This document shows, piece by piece, positions 44,373 through 53,328 of a stretch of 64,000 nt of DNA. Source of the stretch: Deinococcus sp. JMULE3 (GTDB lineage: Bacteria > Deinococcota > Deinococci > Deinococcales > Deinococcaceae). The number at the start of each line of letters is the position of its first letter. Position 1 is the first letter of the stretch. The notes below the pieces were generated by a model. It was not told the origin of the DNA. It worked only from the letters and a program-made list of their open reading frames with translations, and did not search any database. The position numbers were made by a program, and so were the translations under genes. The stretch lies in contig NZ_SGWE01000005.1 of assembly GCF_013337115.1 (NCBI RefSeq), forward strand, positions 204,001 to 268,000, written 5' to 3'.

Positions 44373-45125
44373 GTCTCAGAAGCACTTCCCTGATAAGGGA
44401 TTGAAACCGCCGTACGTGTCTCCCAGACTTCCGAATCGGGAATTTGTCTCAGAAGCACTTCCCTGATAAGGGATTGAAACATGTTCAGGGCCCGGCGAAT
44501 GCGCTCCAGCAGGTCGTCTCAGAAGCACTTCCCTGATAAGGGATTGAAACTTGTAGACCGCGCTGACCATGATGCCACCCTGTTTCCGGGCAGTCTCAGA
44601 AGCACTTCCCTGATAAGGGATTGAAACGGATGGCTACAGTGCGGACGGCCTCCCGCTGGAAGTCGCGTCTCAGAAGCACTTCCCTGATAAGGGATTGAAA
44701 CGCGGCCATCGAGGCGCACTTCGCCATGAAGGAGGCCGAGTCTCAGAAGTACTTCCCTGATAAGGGATTGAAACTCGTTCCCCCTCGGGTCGTGTTTCAA
44801 TTCCAGCCGTCTCGGAAGCACTTCCCTGATAAGGGATTGAAACTCGCGGTTGCCGCCGAGGGACTGTGCCGAAGTGAACTTGTCTCAGAAGCACTTCCCT
44901 GATAAGGGATTGAAACGTTAGATTCCAACTTAAGCGCGATATATGCCACGCGTGTCTCAGAAGCACTTCCCTGATAAGGGATTGAAACAACTTCGATCTG
45001 GATGCCAACCACAAAGGTCTTTTGTCTCAGAAGCACCTCCCTGATAAGGGATTGAAACCACAGGTAGGCGAACATGCTGTCAAATTGACGGTTAGTCTCA
45101 GAAGCACTTCCCTGATAAGGGATTG
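44373..45125 (+). CRISPR. CRISPR array 2: 11 repeats of 35 nt, 10 spacers
   Basis: Repeats start at 44373, 44446, 44516, 44593, 44667, 44740, 44809, 44882, 44953, 45024 and 45094. Spacers are 34 to 42 nt. The repeat is the same as in array 1 but transcribed rightward, with ATTGAAAC at its 3' end. All copies have CTGATAAGG (the TTATC form). Repeats 6, 7 and 10 each have a single change. The last repeat loses its final bases (GATTGGTGAAG instead of GATTGAAAC) and merges with the region before cas1. Confidence 0.97.
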
Positions 45126-45173
45126 GTGAAGTCGTTCACTTCCGCTTTCCGTCTCCTGCCGTCACACGGGGGC

Positions 45174-46094
45174 ATGACATCCGTTCTGGTGCAGACTCCG
45201 GGCGCGGCGATCAGTGCGCGTGGCGGGCAACTGGTCGTAGAGACGAAGGCGGGTCAGCACTCGGTGCCTTTGGGGCACGTGACCGAGTTGATCGTGGTGG
45301 GGCACGCGCGGATCAGCACGGGGGTGATCGTGGATCTGGTGGGACGTGGGGTGCCGGTGCACGTGCAGTCTCGGGCGGGCGCGGTGCCGTTCAGTGTGCT
45401 GGGGAACGTGGAAGGTCAGGTGGAGTCCCTGCGGGCTCAGGTGCTGGCGTCGCCGGAGGCGCGGTTGCGGGCGGTGCGGGCGCTCGTGCGGGCAAAGGCG
45501 GCAAATTGTGCGTGGGTGTTGCGGCGTCTGCGGGTGCCGGGGCGGCTGGACGTGCCGGACGTGGAGGGCGCGGCGGATGAGGACGCCCTGCGGGGCGTGG
45601 AGGGTTCGGTCGCCCGGCAGTACTTCGCGGCGCTGGGTGGGGCGCTGCCCGGCTGGGGATTTGCGGGGCGGGCGTACCGGCCGCCGCCGGACGCGGTGAA
45701 TGCGGCGTTGTCGTTCGCGTACATGGTGCTGCTCGGGCACGCGCGGGTAGCGGTGGCGCGCTGCGGGTTGCATCCGGCGTTGGGGACGCTGCACGTTCCG
45801 CATGGGCGGCGACCGGCGCTGGCGTTGGACGTGATGGAGCCGTTCCGGGGGCCGGTGTGTGACCTGACGGTGGTGTCGGCGTTGCGGTCCGGGCAGGTGC
45901 GCCGTGATGGGTTCGAGGGCGGGCCGGAGGGGGTGCGCCTGGGCACGGTGGGCTGCGCGGCCCTGGCGGGGGCGCTGGCCGTGCGGATTCAGGAGTGGGG
46001 GGTGGGGGCGGCGCTGGAGCGGCAGGTGCGGGCGGTGCTGGGCGCGTGGGGTGGGGAGGGGTGTGCGTGCTGGGAGCCGCCCGTGTGGGCGTGA
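45174..46094 (+). CDS. cas1: Cas1 integrase
   Basis: The 306-residue protein is started at the ATG before TSVLVQTPGAAISARGG, where Cas1 homology begins. Earlier TTG and GTG codons at 45123 and 45126 lie inside the last CRISPR repeat and would add 17 residues. The beta-rich N-terminal domain is followed by the helical catalytic domain with Glu in VEGSVARQYF (about 143), His in LGTLHVPHGRR (about 206) and Asp/Glu in LALDVMEPFR. Together with Cas2 it integrates new spacers. The gene lies only 48 bases after array 2 in the same direction, so array read-through could express it. The stop overlaps cas2 (GTGA). Confidence 0.95.
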   Translation: MTSVLVQTPGAAISARGGQLVVETKAGQHSVPLGHVTELIVVGHARISTGVIVDLVGRGVPVHVQSRAGAVPFSVLGNVEGQVESLRAQVLASPEARLRAVRALVRAKAANCAWVLRRLRVPGRLDVPDVEGAADEDALRGVEGSVARQYFAALGGALPGWGFAGRAYRPPPDAVNAALSFAYMVLLGHARVAVARCGLHPALGTLHVPHGRRPALALDVMEPFRGPVCDLTVVSALRSGQVRRDGFEGGPEGVRLGTVGCAALAGALAVRIQEWGVGAALERQVRAVLGAWGGEGCACWEPPVWA

Positions 46095-46375
46095 CGCATG
46101 GCGCGCGGCGGGAGGTGCTGGCGGCGTTCGATACGCCGTGTGACCGGCGGCGGCGGAAGTTCACGCGGCTCCTGATGCGGTACGGGGTGCGGGTGCAGCG
46201 CAGCGTGTTTCTGCTGAACGCCTCGGGTCTGGAACTGGGGCGGTTGTGGGCGGCTCTGGAGCGGGTGTCGGAGCCGCTGGAGGACCGCCTGCTGCTGGCG
46301 GCGGTGCAGCCGGGCGCGTGGTGGCAGGTGGGGGACGCCCCTGTGCTGGAGGTGCCGCTCGTCGCGTCGTTCTGA
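46091..46375 (+). CDS. cas2: Cas2
   Basis: A 94-residue protein from a GTG overlapping the cas1 stop. It has the ferredoxin-like Cas2 pattern: FDTPCDRRRRKFTRLLMRYG followed by VRVQRSVFLL. A first strand with VTHGARREVLAAFD carries the Asp usually seen at the start. The length is typical. It forms the central dimer of the Cas1-Cas2 integration complex. Confidence 0.93.
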   Translation: MTHGARREVLAAFDTPCDRRRRKFTRLLMRYGVRVQRSVFLLNASGLELGRLWAALERVSEPLEDRLLLAAVQPGAWWQVGDAPVLEVPLVASF

Positions 46376-46432
46376 TGGGTGTGCGGCACGTGCGTTTCCG
46401 CTTCCCCGGATGGGTGGCCATACTGAGCCGAC

Positions 46433-47782
46433 ATGACAGATTCGGGTTTGGGTGGCGTGACGTTCTTTTCGGTGGTGGGCAGTCAGGATCCACGCGTGAC
46501 GCCCGGGGGTGAGGCGGGTCCGGCGCTGGACCTGCTCGACGCCTTGATCGCGTCGGGTGAGGTGGTGTCGGAGGTGCTGCTGGCCTGGACGCCCGGCGTG
46601 GAGAACCCCGCGTGGCCGGGCGGGTACGACGCGCAGCGGGCCGCGCTGGAGGAAACGGTGCGGGAGCGGGTGCCGGGCGTGCGCATCACGGCGGTGCCAA
46701 TGAGGGTTCAGCCGAACGTCGCGCCGGACCTGCTGCCGGTGTTTGCGCGGGCGTTGGACCGCTTCCGGCACGCGGGCCCCTTGCGGGTGAACGCGTCGAG
46801 TGGCACGCCGCAGATGCTTGAGGCGCTGAAGGTGCTGCGCGGCAGTGGTTGGTTCGGAGACGGGGACGTGCGGCTGTTTCAGGTGGACCGCCCGCAGTAC
46901 CGCACGCCGGGCGCCCCACACTGGCGGGAGGCGACCACGCCGTTCCTGGAAGAAACCCTGCGTCTGGGTGGGGCGTTCGCGGCGCTGCGCCGCTTTGATT
47001 TCGCCGGGGCGCGCGAGTCATTCCATGACCTTGCGGGGGCGCCGCTGGAGTTGCCGGAGCGGCAGGCTGGCGTACAGACGCTGGCGGACGTGGCCGACGC
47101 GCTGTGGTGGCTGGACGCCCGGGACGTGGCGGCGGCGCGTGAGGTGCTCAGTGACCTGCCCGTGCACGTTCCGGCCCTCGATGGCCTGCAGACCTTCGTT
47201 GCGGACGCGGCGGGCGATCCAGCCGAGGCGCTGATCTGGCTCACCTGGGGCCGTTACGACCGCGCGGCGGCGCAGGTGCGCGTGGCGGACGCCCTGGTGT
47301 GGGCGGTGGTCCTGCATGAACTGCTGGTCGTGAAACTCGCCGAGGGCGCCGGGCTGCCGGACGGACCGAAGGAACTGACCGAGCAGCACCTCCCCGCGGG
47401 GCTGTTCGCCAGACTCAAGGGTGAACTTGCGCCAGAGTTGATCAACGCCCGTGGGCGGATCAAGTTCATGAACCTCAAGGAGAAACTGGGCGTGCTCCGC
47501 GCGCCGAGCCTGAATCTGTCCAGTGTGGACCAGTTCGACGGGAGTGACCTGACCTCCCCGCTGGGCCGGGTGAGGGAGTGGCGGAACCTGGTGCTCCACC
47601 AGGGGCGGGTGCCGGGCGAGGTGGACCTGAACGACGTGGACGCGGTCGTGCGTAGCCTGCTCCTCGCGTACCCGTGGCGGCAGTCGTGGGCCCGCGACTG
47701 GGCGAAGCAGCCGGATGCCTGCGTGGTGTCCGCCGCGTCCACACAGCAGCTCGTTGATGAACTGCAGGGCTGGGTGGGCTGA
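46433..47782 (+). CDS. CARF-HEPN ribonuclease, Csm6-like (copy 2)
   Basis: The 449-residue protein has an N-terminal CARF domain (residues about 8-170; TFFSVVGSQDPRVTPGG, ligand loop LRVNASSGTPQMLEALK at about 118). The C-terminal HEPN domain has catalytic RNLVLH at about 384-389 (RVREWRNLVLHQGRVPGEV). It should respond to cyclic oligoadenylate from Csm1 by degrading RNA. It differs from copy 1 in length and sequence. CATACT ends eight bases before the ATG, so the transcript may be leaderless and independent of cas1-cas2. The stop overlaps the cas6 start. Confidence 0.88.
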   Translation: MTDSGLGGVTFFSVVGSQDPRVTPGGEAGPALDLLDALIASGEVVSEVLLAWTPGVENPAWPGGYDAQRAALEETVRERVPGVRITAVPMRVQPNVAPDLLPVFARALDRFRHAGPLRVNASSGTPQMLEALKVLRGSGWFGDGDVRLFQVDRPQYRTPGAPHWREATTPFLEETLRLGGAFAALRRFDFAGARESFHDLAGAPLELPERQAGVQTLADVADALWWLDARDVAAAREVLSDLPVHVPALDGLQTFVADAAGDPAEALIWLTWGRYDRAAAQVRVADALVWAVVLHELLVVKLAEGAGLPDGPKELTEQHLPAGLFARLKGELAPELINARGRIKFMNLKEKLGVLRAPSLNLSSVDQFDGSDLTSPLGRVREWRNLVLHQGRVPGEVDLNDVDAVVRSLLLAYPWRQSWARDWAKQPDACVVSAASTQQLVDELQGWVG

Positions 47783-48588
47783 TGCCCACGCTGCTTGAAG
47801 TGACGCTCGAGGTCCGGTCCCCACGCCCCGGCGGGCTGCTGGGCATCCCTCTGCACGGCCTGCTGTTCAGCGCACTGGAACGGGTCAGTCCGGCGCTGTC
47901 CACCCGCGTCCACGAGGCCGAGGTCAAAGGGTTCCGGATCGGGCAGACGCAGTGGACGGACGCGGGCGACTCGGCCCAGGTGGTGTTTCAGGTGGGCATC
48001 CTCGACGACGCCCTGGTCGCCCCGCTGCTGTCGGCCCTGATCCCCGGGCGCTGGCACGGCACGGAGGACTCCACGCTCGTAGCGGCCGTGCAGGGGGTCC
48101 GCATCGCGGCGCAGGAATCGTACGGCGACCTGTACGCGCGGCACGCGGCGGACGTGCGGGGCCGGAACCTGCACCTGGAGTTCCTCACGCCCGTCACCTT
48201 CCGCACCACCGACATGGACATGCCGTTCCCCGTCCCGAAGACGGTGTACTACGGGTTACAGCGCCGCTGGGAGGCCTTCAGCGACCTGCAGTTCGGTCCG
48301 GAGCTGAACGACTGGGTGGGCCGCGCGGTGCGCGTGCGGGAGTACCGCCTGCGGCCCCGCAGCGTACACTTCAAGGGCGCGCGGGGCGCCGCGATGACGG
48401 GCAGTGTGGGGGAGGTGCAGTTCCAGATCGCCCGGCCCGGCGACGCCGAGCCGACCTTCGTGCGGCTCCTGACGGAGTTCGCCAATTACGCCGGGGTGGG
48501 GTACAAGACCACGTATGGACTCGGGCATGTGGAGGCGTGGGGCTGGGAGGAACGCCGCGCCGATCAGGAGGACGGCCCTATCCACTGA
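47782..48588 (+). CDS. cas6: Cas6 crRNA-processing endoribonuclease
   Basis: The 268-residue product has a start overlapping the previous stop (TGATG). It has two RAMP-like halves and the C-terminal glycine-rich signature FANYAGVGYKTTYGLGHVEA that defines Cas6. Candidate catalytic His residues are near the N-terminus (GIPLHGLLFSAL). It cuts the repeat transcripts from both arrays, leaving the ATTGAAAC tag. It is the last gene of the array 2-cas1-cas2-csm6-cas6 block; 200 bp of apparently empty sequence follow. Confidence 0.92.
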   Translation: MPTLLEVTLEVRSPRPGGLLGIPLHGLLFSALERVSPALSTRVHEAEVKGFRIGQTQWTDAGDSAQVVFQVGILDDALVAPLLSALIPGRWHGTEDSTLVAAVQGVRIAAQESYGDLYARHAADVRGRNLHLEFLTPVTFRTTDMDMPFPVPKTVYYGLQRRWEAFSDLQFGPELNDWVGRAVRVREYRLRPRSVHFKGARGAAMTGSVGEVQFQIARPGDAEPTFVRLLTEFANYAGVGYKTTYGLGHVEAWGWEERRADQEDGPIH

Positions 48589-48794
48589 CGCAGCCGTGCG
48601 GAAGGCCAGCGCACGGCTCGTGCTGGTCTCCAGTTACCGGCCACGACGTGGCGGTGGACTGGCGACCAGTGTGGATCTGTGGCTCCGCTGATCAGCGTGT
48701 CAGCGGTGGAACGCCCGCAGTCCGTATGGGCGTGTCCTCGCGGAGGCTGCTTGCGTCAGCCGGCGACGCCCGGGCAGTCCGGCGCGACCTCCGC

Positions 48795-50975
48795 TCACGC
48801 GTACAGGTCCTCGTCGTCCGTGCGGCGCCGCGGCACGTGCGGCATGAAGCGCAGCGTGTCGCCCGACGCCAGTACCGAACGGACTTCCTGCTCGAACGGC
48901 GTGCCGGCCATGCCCGCCCCCGACAGGTGCAGCCACCCGCGACTGCGGCTCATCGCCGTGAACAGCTGGTTACGCACCGCGAGGTCCTGCTCGTCAAGGC
49001 CCACCTGATCCAGCCCCAGCACGTATACCACGTCCGCCTCGTTCCCCTTGGCGCGGTGCACGGTGGTCACCGTGACCGCTCCGTCGTGCCAGAAGCGGTT
49101 GGGTTCCTTGTTGTCCCCCTGCCGGTTTGTGCCGCTCGCCGCCGGCACGTAATACGGGATGCCCGCGCGGCGCAGCGCGCCCGCGGCGGCGCCCTGCACG
49201 TCCACCGCCCAGCGGCCCACCGCGACCACCAGAATCTGGCGGGACGGCGCCAGTCCTTCCCGCAGGTCCCGCTGAATGTGCCGCACCAGCGCCGCGACCT
49301 CCGCCTCCCGGGTCGCGTGGCTCTCGAACGTCACCAGCGGCTCGCCCGTCAGGGCCTGCAGGGGATGCGGACTGTTCACCGCGGGCCGGTGCAGCGTCAC
49401 GGGTTCTTTGCTGTTGAAGCGGCCCTGCACGTCGTACCCCAGGCGGTCCCAGTCTTCCTTCCGGGTGGGGCCCGAGAGCATGCCGCCCGCGCGCAGCAGG
49501 CCCATACCCAGCGCGTGCGCCGCGACCAGGATCGGTCCGGGCGTGCGGTACGACACTCGCATCACCTCGGACTTCCCGATGCCGCCCTTGTACGTGGCGC
49601 CGGGCCCGAACACGTCCGAATCTCCGAACAGGGTTCTCGTGTTCGGAATCATCAGGCTGTCCAGGCTCTGCGCCTCGTCGTACGCCCAGATCAGGCGCTT
49701 CAGGGCGGGCCCCGGCGCGTCCACGTCGAACAGGGTGGGTTCGGCCGGGACGGGCCTCAGGGCGCGGTGCGCGAGCCAGTAGAACGCCTGCCGCTCCGCA
49801 TACCGCAGTTCCGGCGCTTCCGTCACGAGGTCCTGCCCCTCGTCGATCAGGATGGCGTCGAAGAACTCCAGGCTGGCCTGCCTCTCCTCGGCTTTGTGCA
49901 GCAGGTCATGCGCACAGTAGATGAGGTTCTTGGCCGCCTGGTGCCCGTACGGCGTCTCCGCGACCGTGAGGGGCCGGATGTCCGCGTGGTCGGCCAGCAC
50001 CCGGTAAAAGCCGGGCTGGTCCCGGGAGCCCCAGGCGTGCAGGATCCGCAATTTGTGCTTGGCGTCTGCGAGCCGGGTGTCCCCGCCGGAATGCAGCCGC
50101 AGCCAGTGGTCGACCTGCCCGGTGATCTGGTCGTAGAGCGACCGGCTGAAGAACACGAGCGCGATGTCCCAGTCGGGATGCTTGAGGTGCATGTTCGCGG
50201 CCTTCTGCGCCAGCAGGACGGTCTTGCCACTCCCAGCCAGGCCGCGGATCCGCTGCGGACCGGGCGGGACGGTCTTCGCGATGCGTTCCTGCTGCAGATC
50301 CAGGGGGCGCTCGGCAGCCCGCACGGCCTGCACCAGCGCCGAGCGGCTCTGCGGCGCCGTCACGACCGGCTCCTCCTTGGGTTTCGGAATGTTGCCGCTC
50401 GTCCCGAAGGCCCGCTGCAACGCCGCCCACTGCGCCTCGTCGAGCGGCTGGCCCTGCGCCACGAGCGGCGTGCGTTCCAGTGCCTTCATCAAGCGCGCAG
50501 GCGTGAGCTGATCGCCGTGCAGCAGGGGCGTGTCGCCGATCAGGGTATTGAAGGGCGCGTCGTCCCACTCGTCGCGGGTGATCAGCGGCGTGGCCACGAT
50601 CACCCGCCCGGGCACGCGGTCCAGTCCGGGGCGGCCCCGCAGGGTGCGCATGATGACCTGCAACTGGGCTTTTACCTGCTCGTAGGGATTGATCTCGGTT
50701 TTCCCGAAGTACGGTCGGTTCAATTGCCAGCGGTAGCCGCTGACGCCCGCAAGGTCACTCAGCGGGAGGCTTTTGACCTCGATGACGATCACGCCTAACT
50801 CCGGGTCGATGACGAGGATGTCCGGCTCGCGGACGGTCGTCTCGCTGACCAGGGGGTAGCGCCACCAGCCGAGGGCTTCACGGTCCTGGAAGGCGGCTTT
50901 GACGGCCTCGAAGACCCGCTGTTCGCCCTGTTCGCCCGCGAACTTGAAGGCTTCCGTCTGAAGAAATTCGGCCAT
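48795..50975 (-). CDS. NERD-domain SF1 helicase (second copy)
   Basis: The 726-residue protein has an ATG preceded seven bases earlier by CATACT (leaderless type). NERD domain: YPLVSETTVREPDILVIDPE, LGVIVIEVKSLPLSDLAG. SF1 helicase: Walker A RIRGLAGSGKTVLLAQ (about 245), motif II AILIDEGQDLV (about 375), motif V VTVTTVHRAKGNEADVVYVL and motif VI LFTAMSRSRGWLHLSG. It has the same architecture as 42388-44109 but is longer and clearly distinct. It converges on cas6. A nuclease-helicase linked to DNA repair or defence is likely; its link to CRISPR is only by location. Confidence 0.83.
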   Translation of the reverse strand: MAEFLQTEAFKFAGEQGEQRVFEAVKAAFQDREALGWWRYPLVSETTVREPDILVIDPELGVIVIEVKSLPLSDLAGVSGYRWQLNRPYFGKTEINPYEQVKAQLQVIMRTLRGRPGLDRVPGRVIVATPLITRDEWDDAPFNTLIGDTPLLHGDQLTPARLMKALERTPLVAQGQPLDEAQWAALQRAFGTSGNIPKPKEEPVVTAPQSRSALVQAVRAAERPLDLQQERIAKTVPPGPQRIRGLAGSGKTVLLAQKAANMHLKHPDWDIALVFFSRSLYDQITGQVDHWLRLHSGGDTRLADAKHKLRILHAWGSRDQPGFYRVLADHADIRPLTVAETPYGHQAAKNLIYCAHDLLHKAEERQASLEFFDAILIDEGQDLVTEAPELRYAERQAFYWLAHRALRPVPAEPTLFDVDAPGPALKRLIWAYDEAQSLDSLMIPNTRTLFGDSDVFGPGATYKGGIGKSEVMRVSYRTPGPILVAAHALGMGLLRAGGMLSGPTRKEDWDRLGYDVQGRFNSKEPVTLHRPAVNSPHPLQALTGEPLVTFESHATREAEVAALVRHIQRDLREGLAPSRQILVVAVGRWAVDVQGAAAGALRRAGIPYYVPAASGTNRQGDNKEPNRFWHDGAVTVTTVHRAKGNEADVVYVLGLDQVGLDEQDLAVRNQLFTAMSRSRGWLHLSGAGMAGTPFEQEVRSVLASGDTLRFMPHVPRRRTDDEDLYA

Positions 50976-51162
50976 TGAGCGCAGTATGCCCGGTGTCGTC
51001 CGTGCAGGCCGCCCATCACCCGGTTGCCGACCTCCTGTCCACTTCTCCTGCGCCGTGAACACAAGGGCCGCTGGGGGCTGACGGGTTCCCTACCACTCAA
51101 GCGGACCACTGCACAACGCGACGTCCAGTGCGATTCCGTGGCCAGACCTGACGTGACTGCTT

Positions 51163-53100
51163 CTACGTCTCGTCAGACAGGGCCACCTGAACGCCGAGTT
51201 CCCGTGCCAGGACGTCCTGGCTCCTCCTGACTTCCAGTGCAGCGGGTGCCCGGCCCTGCGAGACCCGGACGGCGCTGATGAGCAACTCGTGCAACGCGAC
51301 TTCGGAGGGCCACAGCTGAAGGAGCCGCCTGAGCAGCGTTGCCGCCTCAGGCTCCGCCTGCCGGCGCAGCAAGTCCCGCGCGACCCGCTCCCCCGTGGTG
51401 AGGAGTTGCCACTCCAGGTCTGCGCGGACCTCTGCCGCCCACGCTGACGACGAGTGAGGCAGAAACGCTCCCGTGTACGCACTCAGCGCCCGGTTCACGC
51501 CGTGAGGTGTGCCGTCCCGCGCCGCCTCCTGCACCACCGTCAGATCCCACCGCAGCGCGCGCCCCTGCAGGTCAGCCCGGTAAACTGCCCGCCCCCGGTC
51601 AAACGGCAGGTGGAGCCCTGGTACGGCGCGCGTGAGAGCGTGCCGGGTCACATGCAGGTAATCCCGCGCCGCCTGCGGTGAACGGCCGTCGAACACGTGC
51701 GTCTGCAGGTCCTCGAGAGTCGCCTCGCCCCGCAGCAGCAGGTACGCCAGGACTTCCAGCGCGCGGCGCAGGCCCACGTTCACCCGGACAGGCACCTCAC
51801 CCAGCTGCAGGCCATACCCGCCGAGGGTGATCAGCACCAGTGGCGCCGGCCGCGCCTGCTCAATGCACTGCAGGTCCGCCCACAACTCCTCCAGGAACCC
51901 CAGGGTGCCGCGGGCCACCCGCGCGCCGATCACCTCCCGCACCCGCGGGCGGTCCGCGATGTGCGCGGCCACCGTGACGTTCCGGCCCAGCGCCGCCCGG
52001 CATTCCGCAGCCCGGCGCAGCGCCCCTTCCGCCGCCTCCAGATTGTCCACGCGCAGGTAAGCGTCCGCGAGCATCACCTGCCCTTCCCCCTCGTCGCGCC
52101 GCAGGCCCAACGCCCCGACCCGGTCCACGGCCCGCTGGAGCGTCTTCACGCTTCCGCACTCCCCACCCCTGACGCCGAGCGCGGCGGCCTGTAGGTCGCA
52201 GAGTGCCGCGGCGCGGACCCCTCTGGCACGGCTGCGCGCCCGCGCGACCTGCACCCGCCCCTGATCGGTCCGTCCGGCCGTACTGTCCAGCGCGGCCAGC
52301 TGCAGGGCGGCGAAGCCCTCGGTTTCCACCTGCCCGTTCTCCCGGGCCAGTGCCGCCGCCTCCCCGAACGCCGCGGCCGCGCCAGCGTGGTCTCCCTGCA
52401 CCCCGTGCAGGACACCCCAGTGGTACGCGCGCAGGGGCGCCGACTGCGGCCCCAGGGCCACTGCGTTCAGGTCCTCCAGCACCTCCCGCGCCTCAGAGAA
52501 CCGGCCGGCACGGGCGTAACACGCGGACAGGATCCACAGCAGCGGCGCACGCTGCGCGCTGGACGCCACCGGAAGAGCCTGCGCGGCATATTCTGCCGCC
52601 GCATGATCCTGCCCCAGCGTGGCGAGCACCATGGCCAGCGCCGCCGCAAATCCCGGCAGGAACAACTGCGCTGTCGGGTCTGTGACGGCCAGGCGCCAGG
52701 CCCGCCGCGTCCACACGAGCGCCTCGTCCACCCGCGCGGCCGTCAGAGCCAGCATGCCCCGCTCCCGCCACGCGAGCGCCTCACCGAATCCCGTCAGTTG
52801 CCAGGCGTCCATTTCCGCGAGCACGTCGCGCGCCGCTTCGAGGTCCCCTTCGAACCGGTACACCACCGCGGCCAGGGGCGCGGCGTCCCCCAACCCGGCG
52901 GCCTGCAGTCGCAGCAGGATCGCGAGCCCCTCCGCCCGGCGGCCCAGCTGCACCAGGCACTGCGCGGCCCAGAGGTCATCGGCCGCGGTCGGGGAGGTCA
53001 GGGCTGCGTGCCGCCGACAGCCTTCCTCAAACGCGCCCTGCACAAGCGCTTCGAGCACGCTCCCTGGCGGCCCCGAGGGCTTCCTAAGCGACGCCGTCAT
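51163..53100 (-). CDS. TPR/BTAD (SARP-type) transcriptional regulator
   Basis: The 645-residue protein starts at the ATG that follows GGAGG by five bases; a GTG two codons earlier lacks this spacing. N-terminal TPR helices span about 400 residues (DDLWAAQCLVQLGRRAEGLA; LLWILSACYARAGRFSEARE; AALQLAALDSTAGRTDQGRV). An OmpR-like winged helix follows (LVLITLGGYGLQLGEVPVRV; RALEVLAYLLLRGEATLEDL). The C-terminal bacterial transcriptional activation domain reads LSAYTGAFLPHSSSAWAAEV, then LATLLRRLLQLWPSE-type helices. It is divergent from a small secreted peptide gene and the peroxidase/radical-SAM cluster, which it may control. It is the better preserved relative of the two regulators at 21-24 kb. 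Confidence 0.75.
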   Translation of the reverse strand: MTASLRKPSGPPGSVLEALVQGAFEEGCRRHAALTSPTAADDLWAAQCLVQLGRRAEGLAILLRLQAAGLGDAAPLAAVVYRFEGDLEAARDVLAEMDAWQLTGFGEALAWRERGMLALTAARVDEALVWTRRAWRLAVTDPTAQLFLPGFAAALAMVLATLGQDHAAAEYAAQALPVASSAQRAPLLWILSACYARAGRFSEAREVLEDLNAVALGPQSAPLRAYHWGVLHGVQGDHAGAAAAFGEAAALARENGQVETEGFAALQLAALDSTAGRTDQGRVQVARARSRARGVRAAALCDLQAAALGVRGGECGSVKTLQRAVDRVGALGLRRDEGEGQVMLADAYLRVDNLEAAEGALRRAAECRAALGRNVTVAAHIADRPRVREVIGARVARGTLGFLEELWADLQCIEQARPAPLVLITLGGYGLQLGEVPVRVNVGLRRALEVLAYLLLRGEATLEDLQTHVFDGRSPQAARDYLHVTRHALTRAVPGLHLPFDRGRAVYRADLQGRALRWDLTVVQEAARDGTPHGVNRALSAYTGAFLPHSSSAWAAEVRADLEWQLLTTGERVARDLLRRQAEPEAATLLRRLLQLWPSEVALHELLISAVRVSQGRAPAALEVRRSQDVLARELGVQVALSDET

Positions 53101-53199
53101 CCACACCTCCGGGGCCTAAGCGGCTCCCAACTACGCTCGGCGCGTGACGCTCCAGGCCGGTCGGACCGGAACAGGCGCGCCGCATAAGGGGGAAAGGAT

Positions 53200-53307
53200 A
53201 TGCACCTGTATCGTACGTGGCGGTACCACCTCACGCTAGCCCTGCTGACGCTCTCACAGTTCGCCCTGGCAGACCCGACCACCGGCTCGGGCGGCATCGG
53301 CGGCTAG
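53200..53307 (+). CDS. Small secreted Gly-rich peptide (candidate signal or precursor peptide 2)
   Basis: A 35-codon gene with a strong GGGGGAAAGGAT before ATG. The product has a basic N-region (MHLYRTWRYH), a hydrophobic core (LTLALLTLSQFALA) and a signal-peptidase I site after Ala. This leaves an 11-residue peptide, DPTTGSGGIGG. It starts 99 bases from the divergent regulator and 21 bases before the peroxidase gene in the same direction. A peptide with the same GSGG(I/T)G core and the same regulator neighbourhood is at 21085. It may be an extracellular signal or a ribosomal precursor modified by the peroxidase or radical SAM enzyme. Confidence 0.55.
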   Translation: MHLYRTWRYHLTLALLTLSQFALADPTTGSGGIGG

Positions 53308-53328
53308 GCATGCTCCCGGGGGGATCCC

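Noticed and set aside
44775..44808. Spacer containing GTGTTTCAATTCC, like the repeat in reverse
   Set aside because: The match is about 11 bases and may be chance; the spacer is otherwise normal in length.
44376..45075. Minus-strand frames with repeated VSIPYQGSASET peptides
   Set aside because: They are CRISPR repeats of array 2 read on the wrong strand.
47952..50798. 948-residue plus-strand frame
   Set aside because: It runs through cas6 in the wrong frame and then antisense to the NERD helicase; no motifs.
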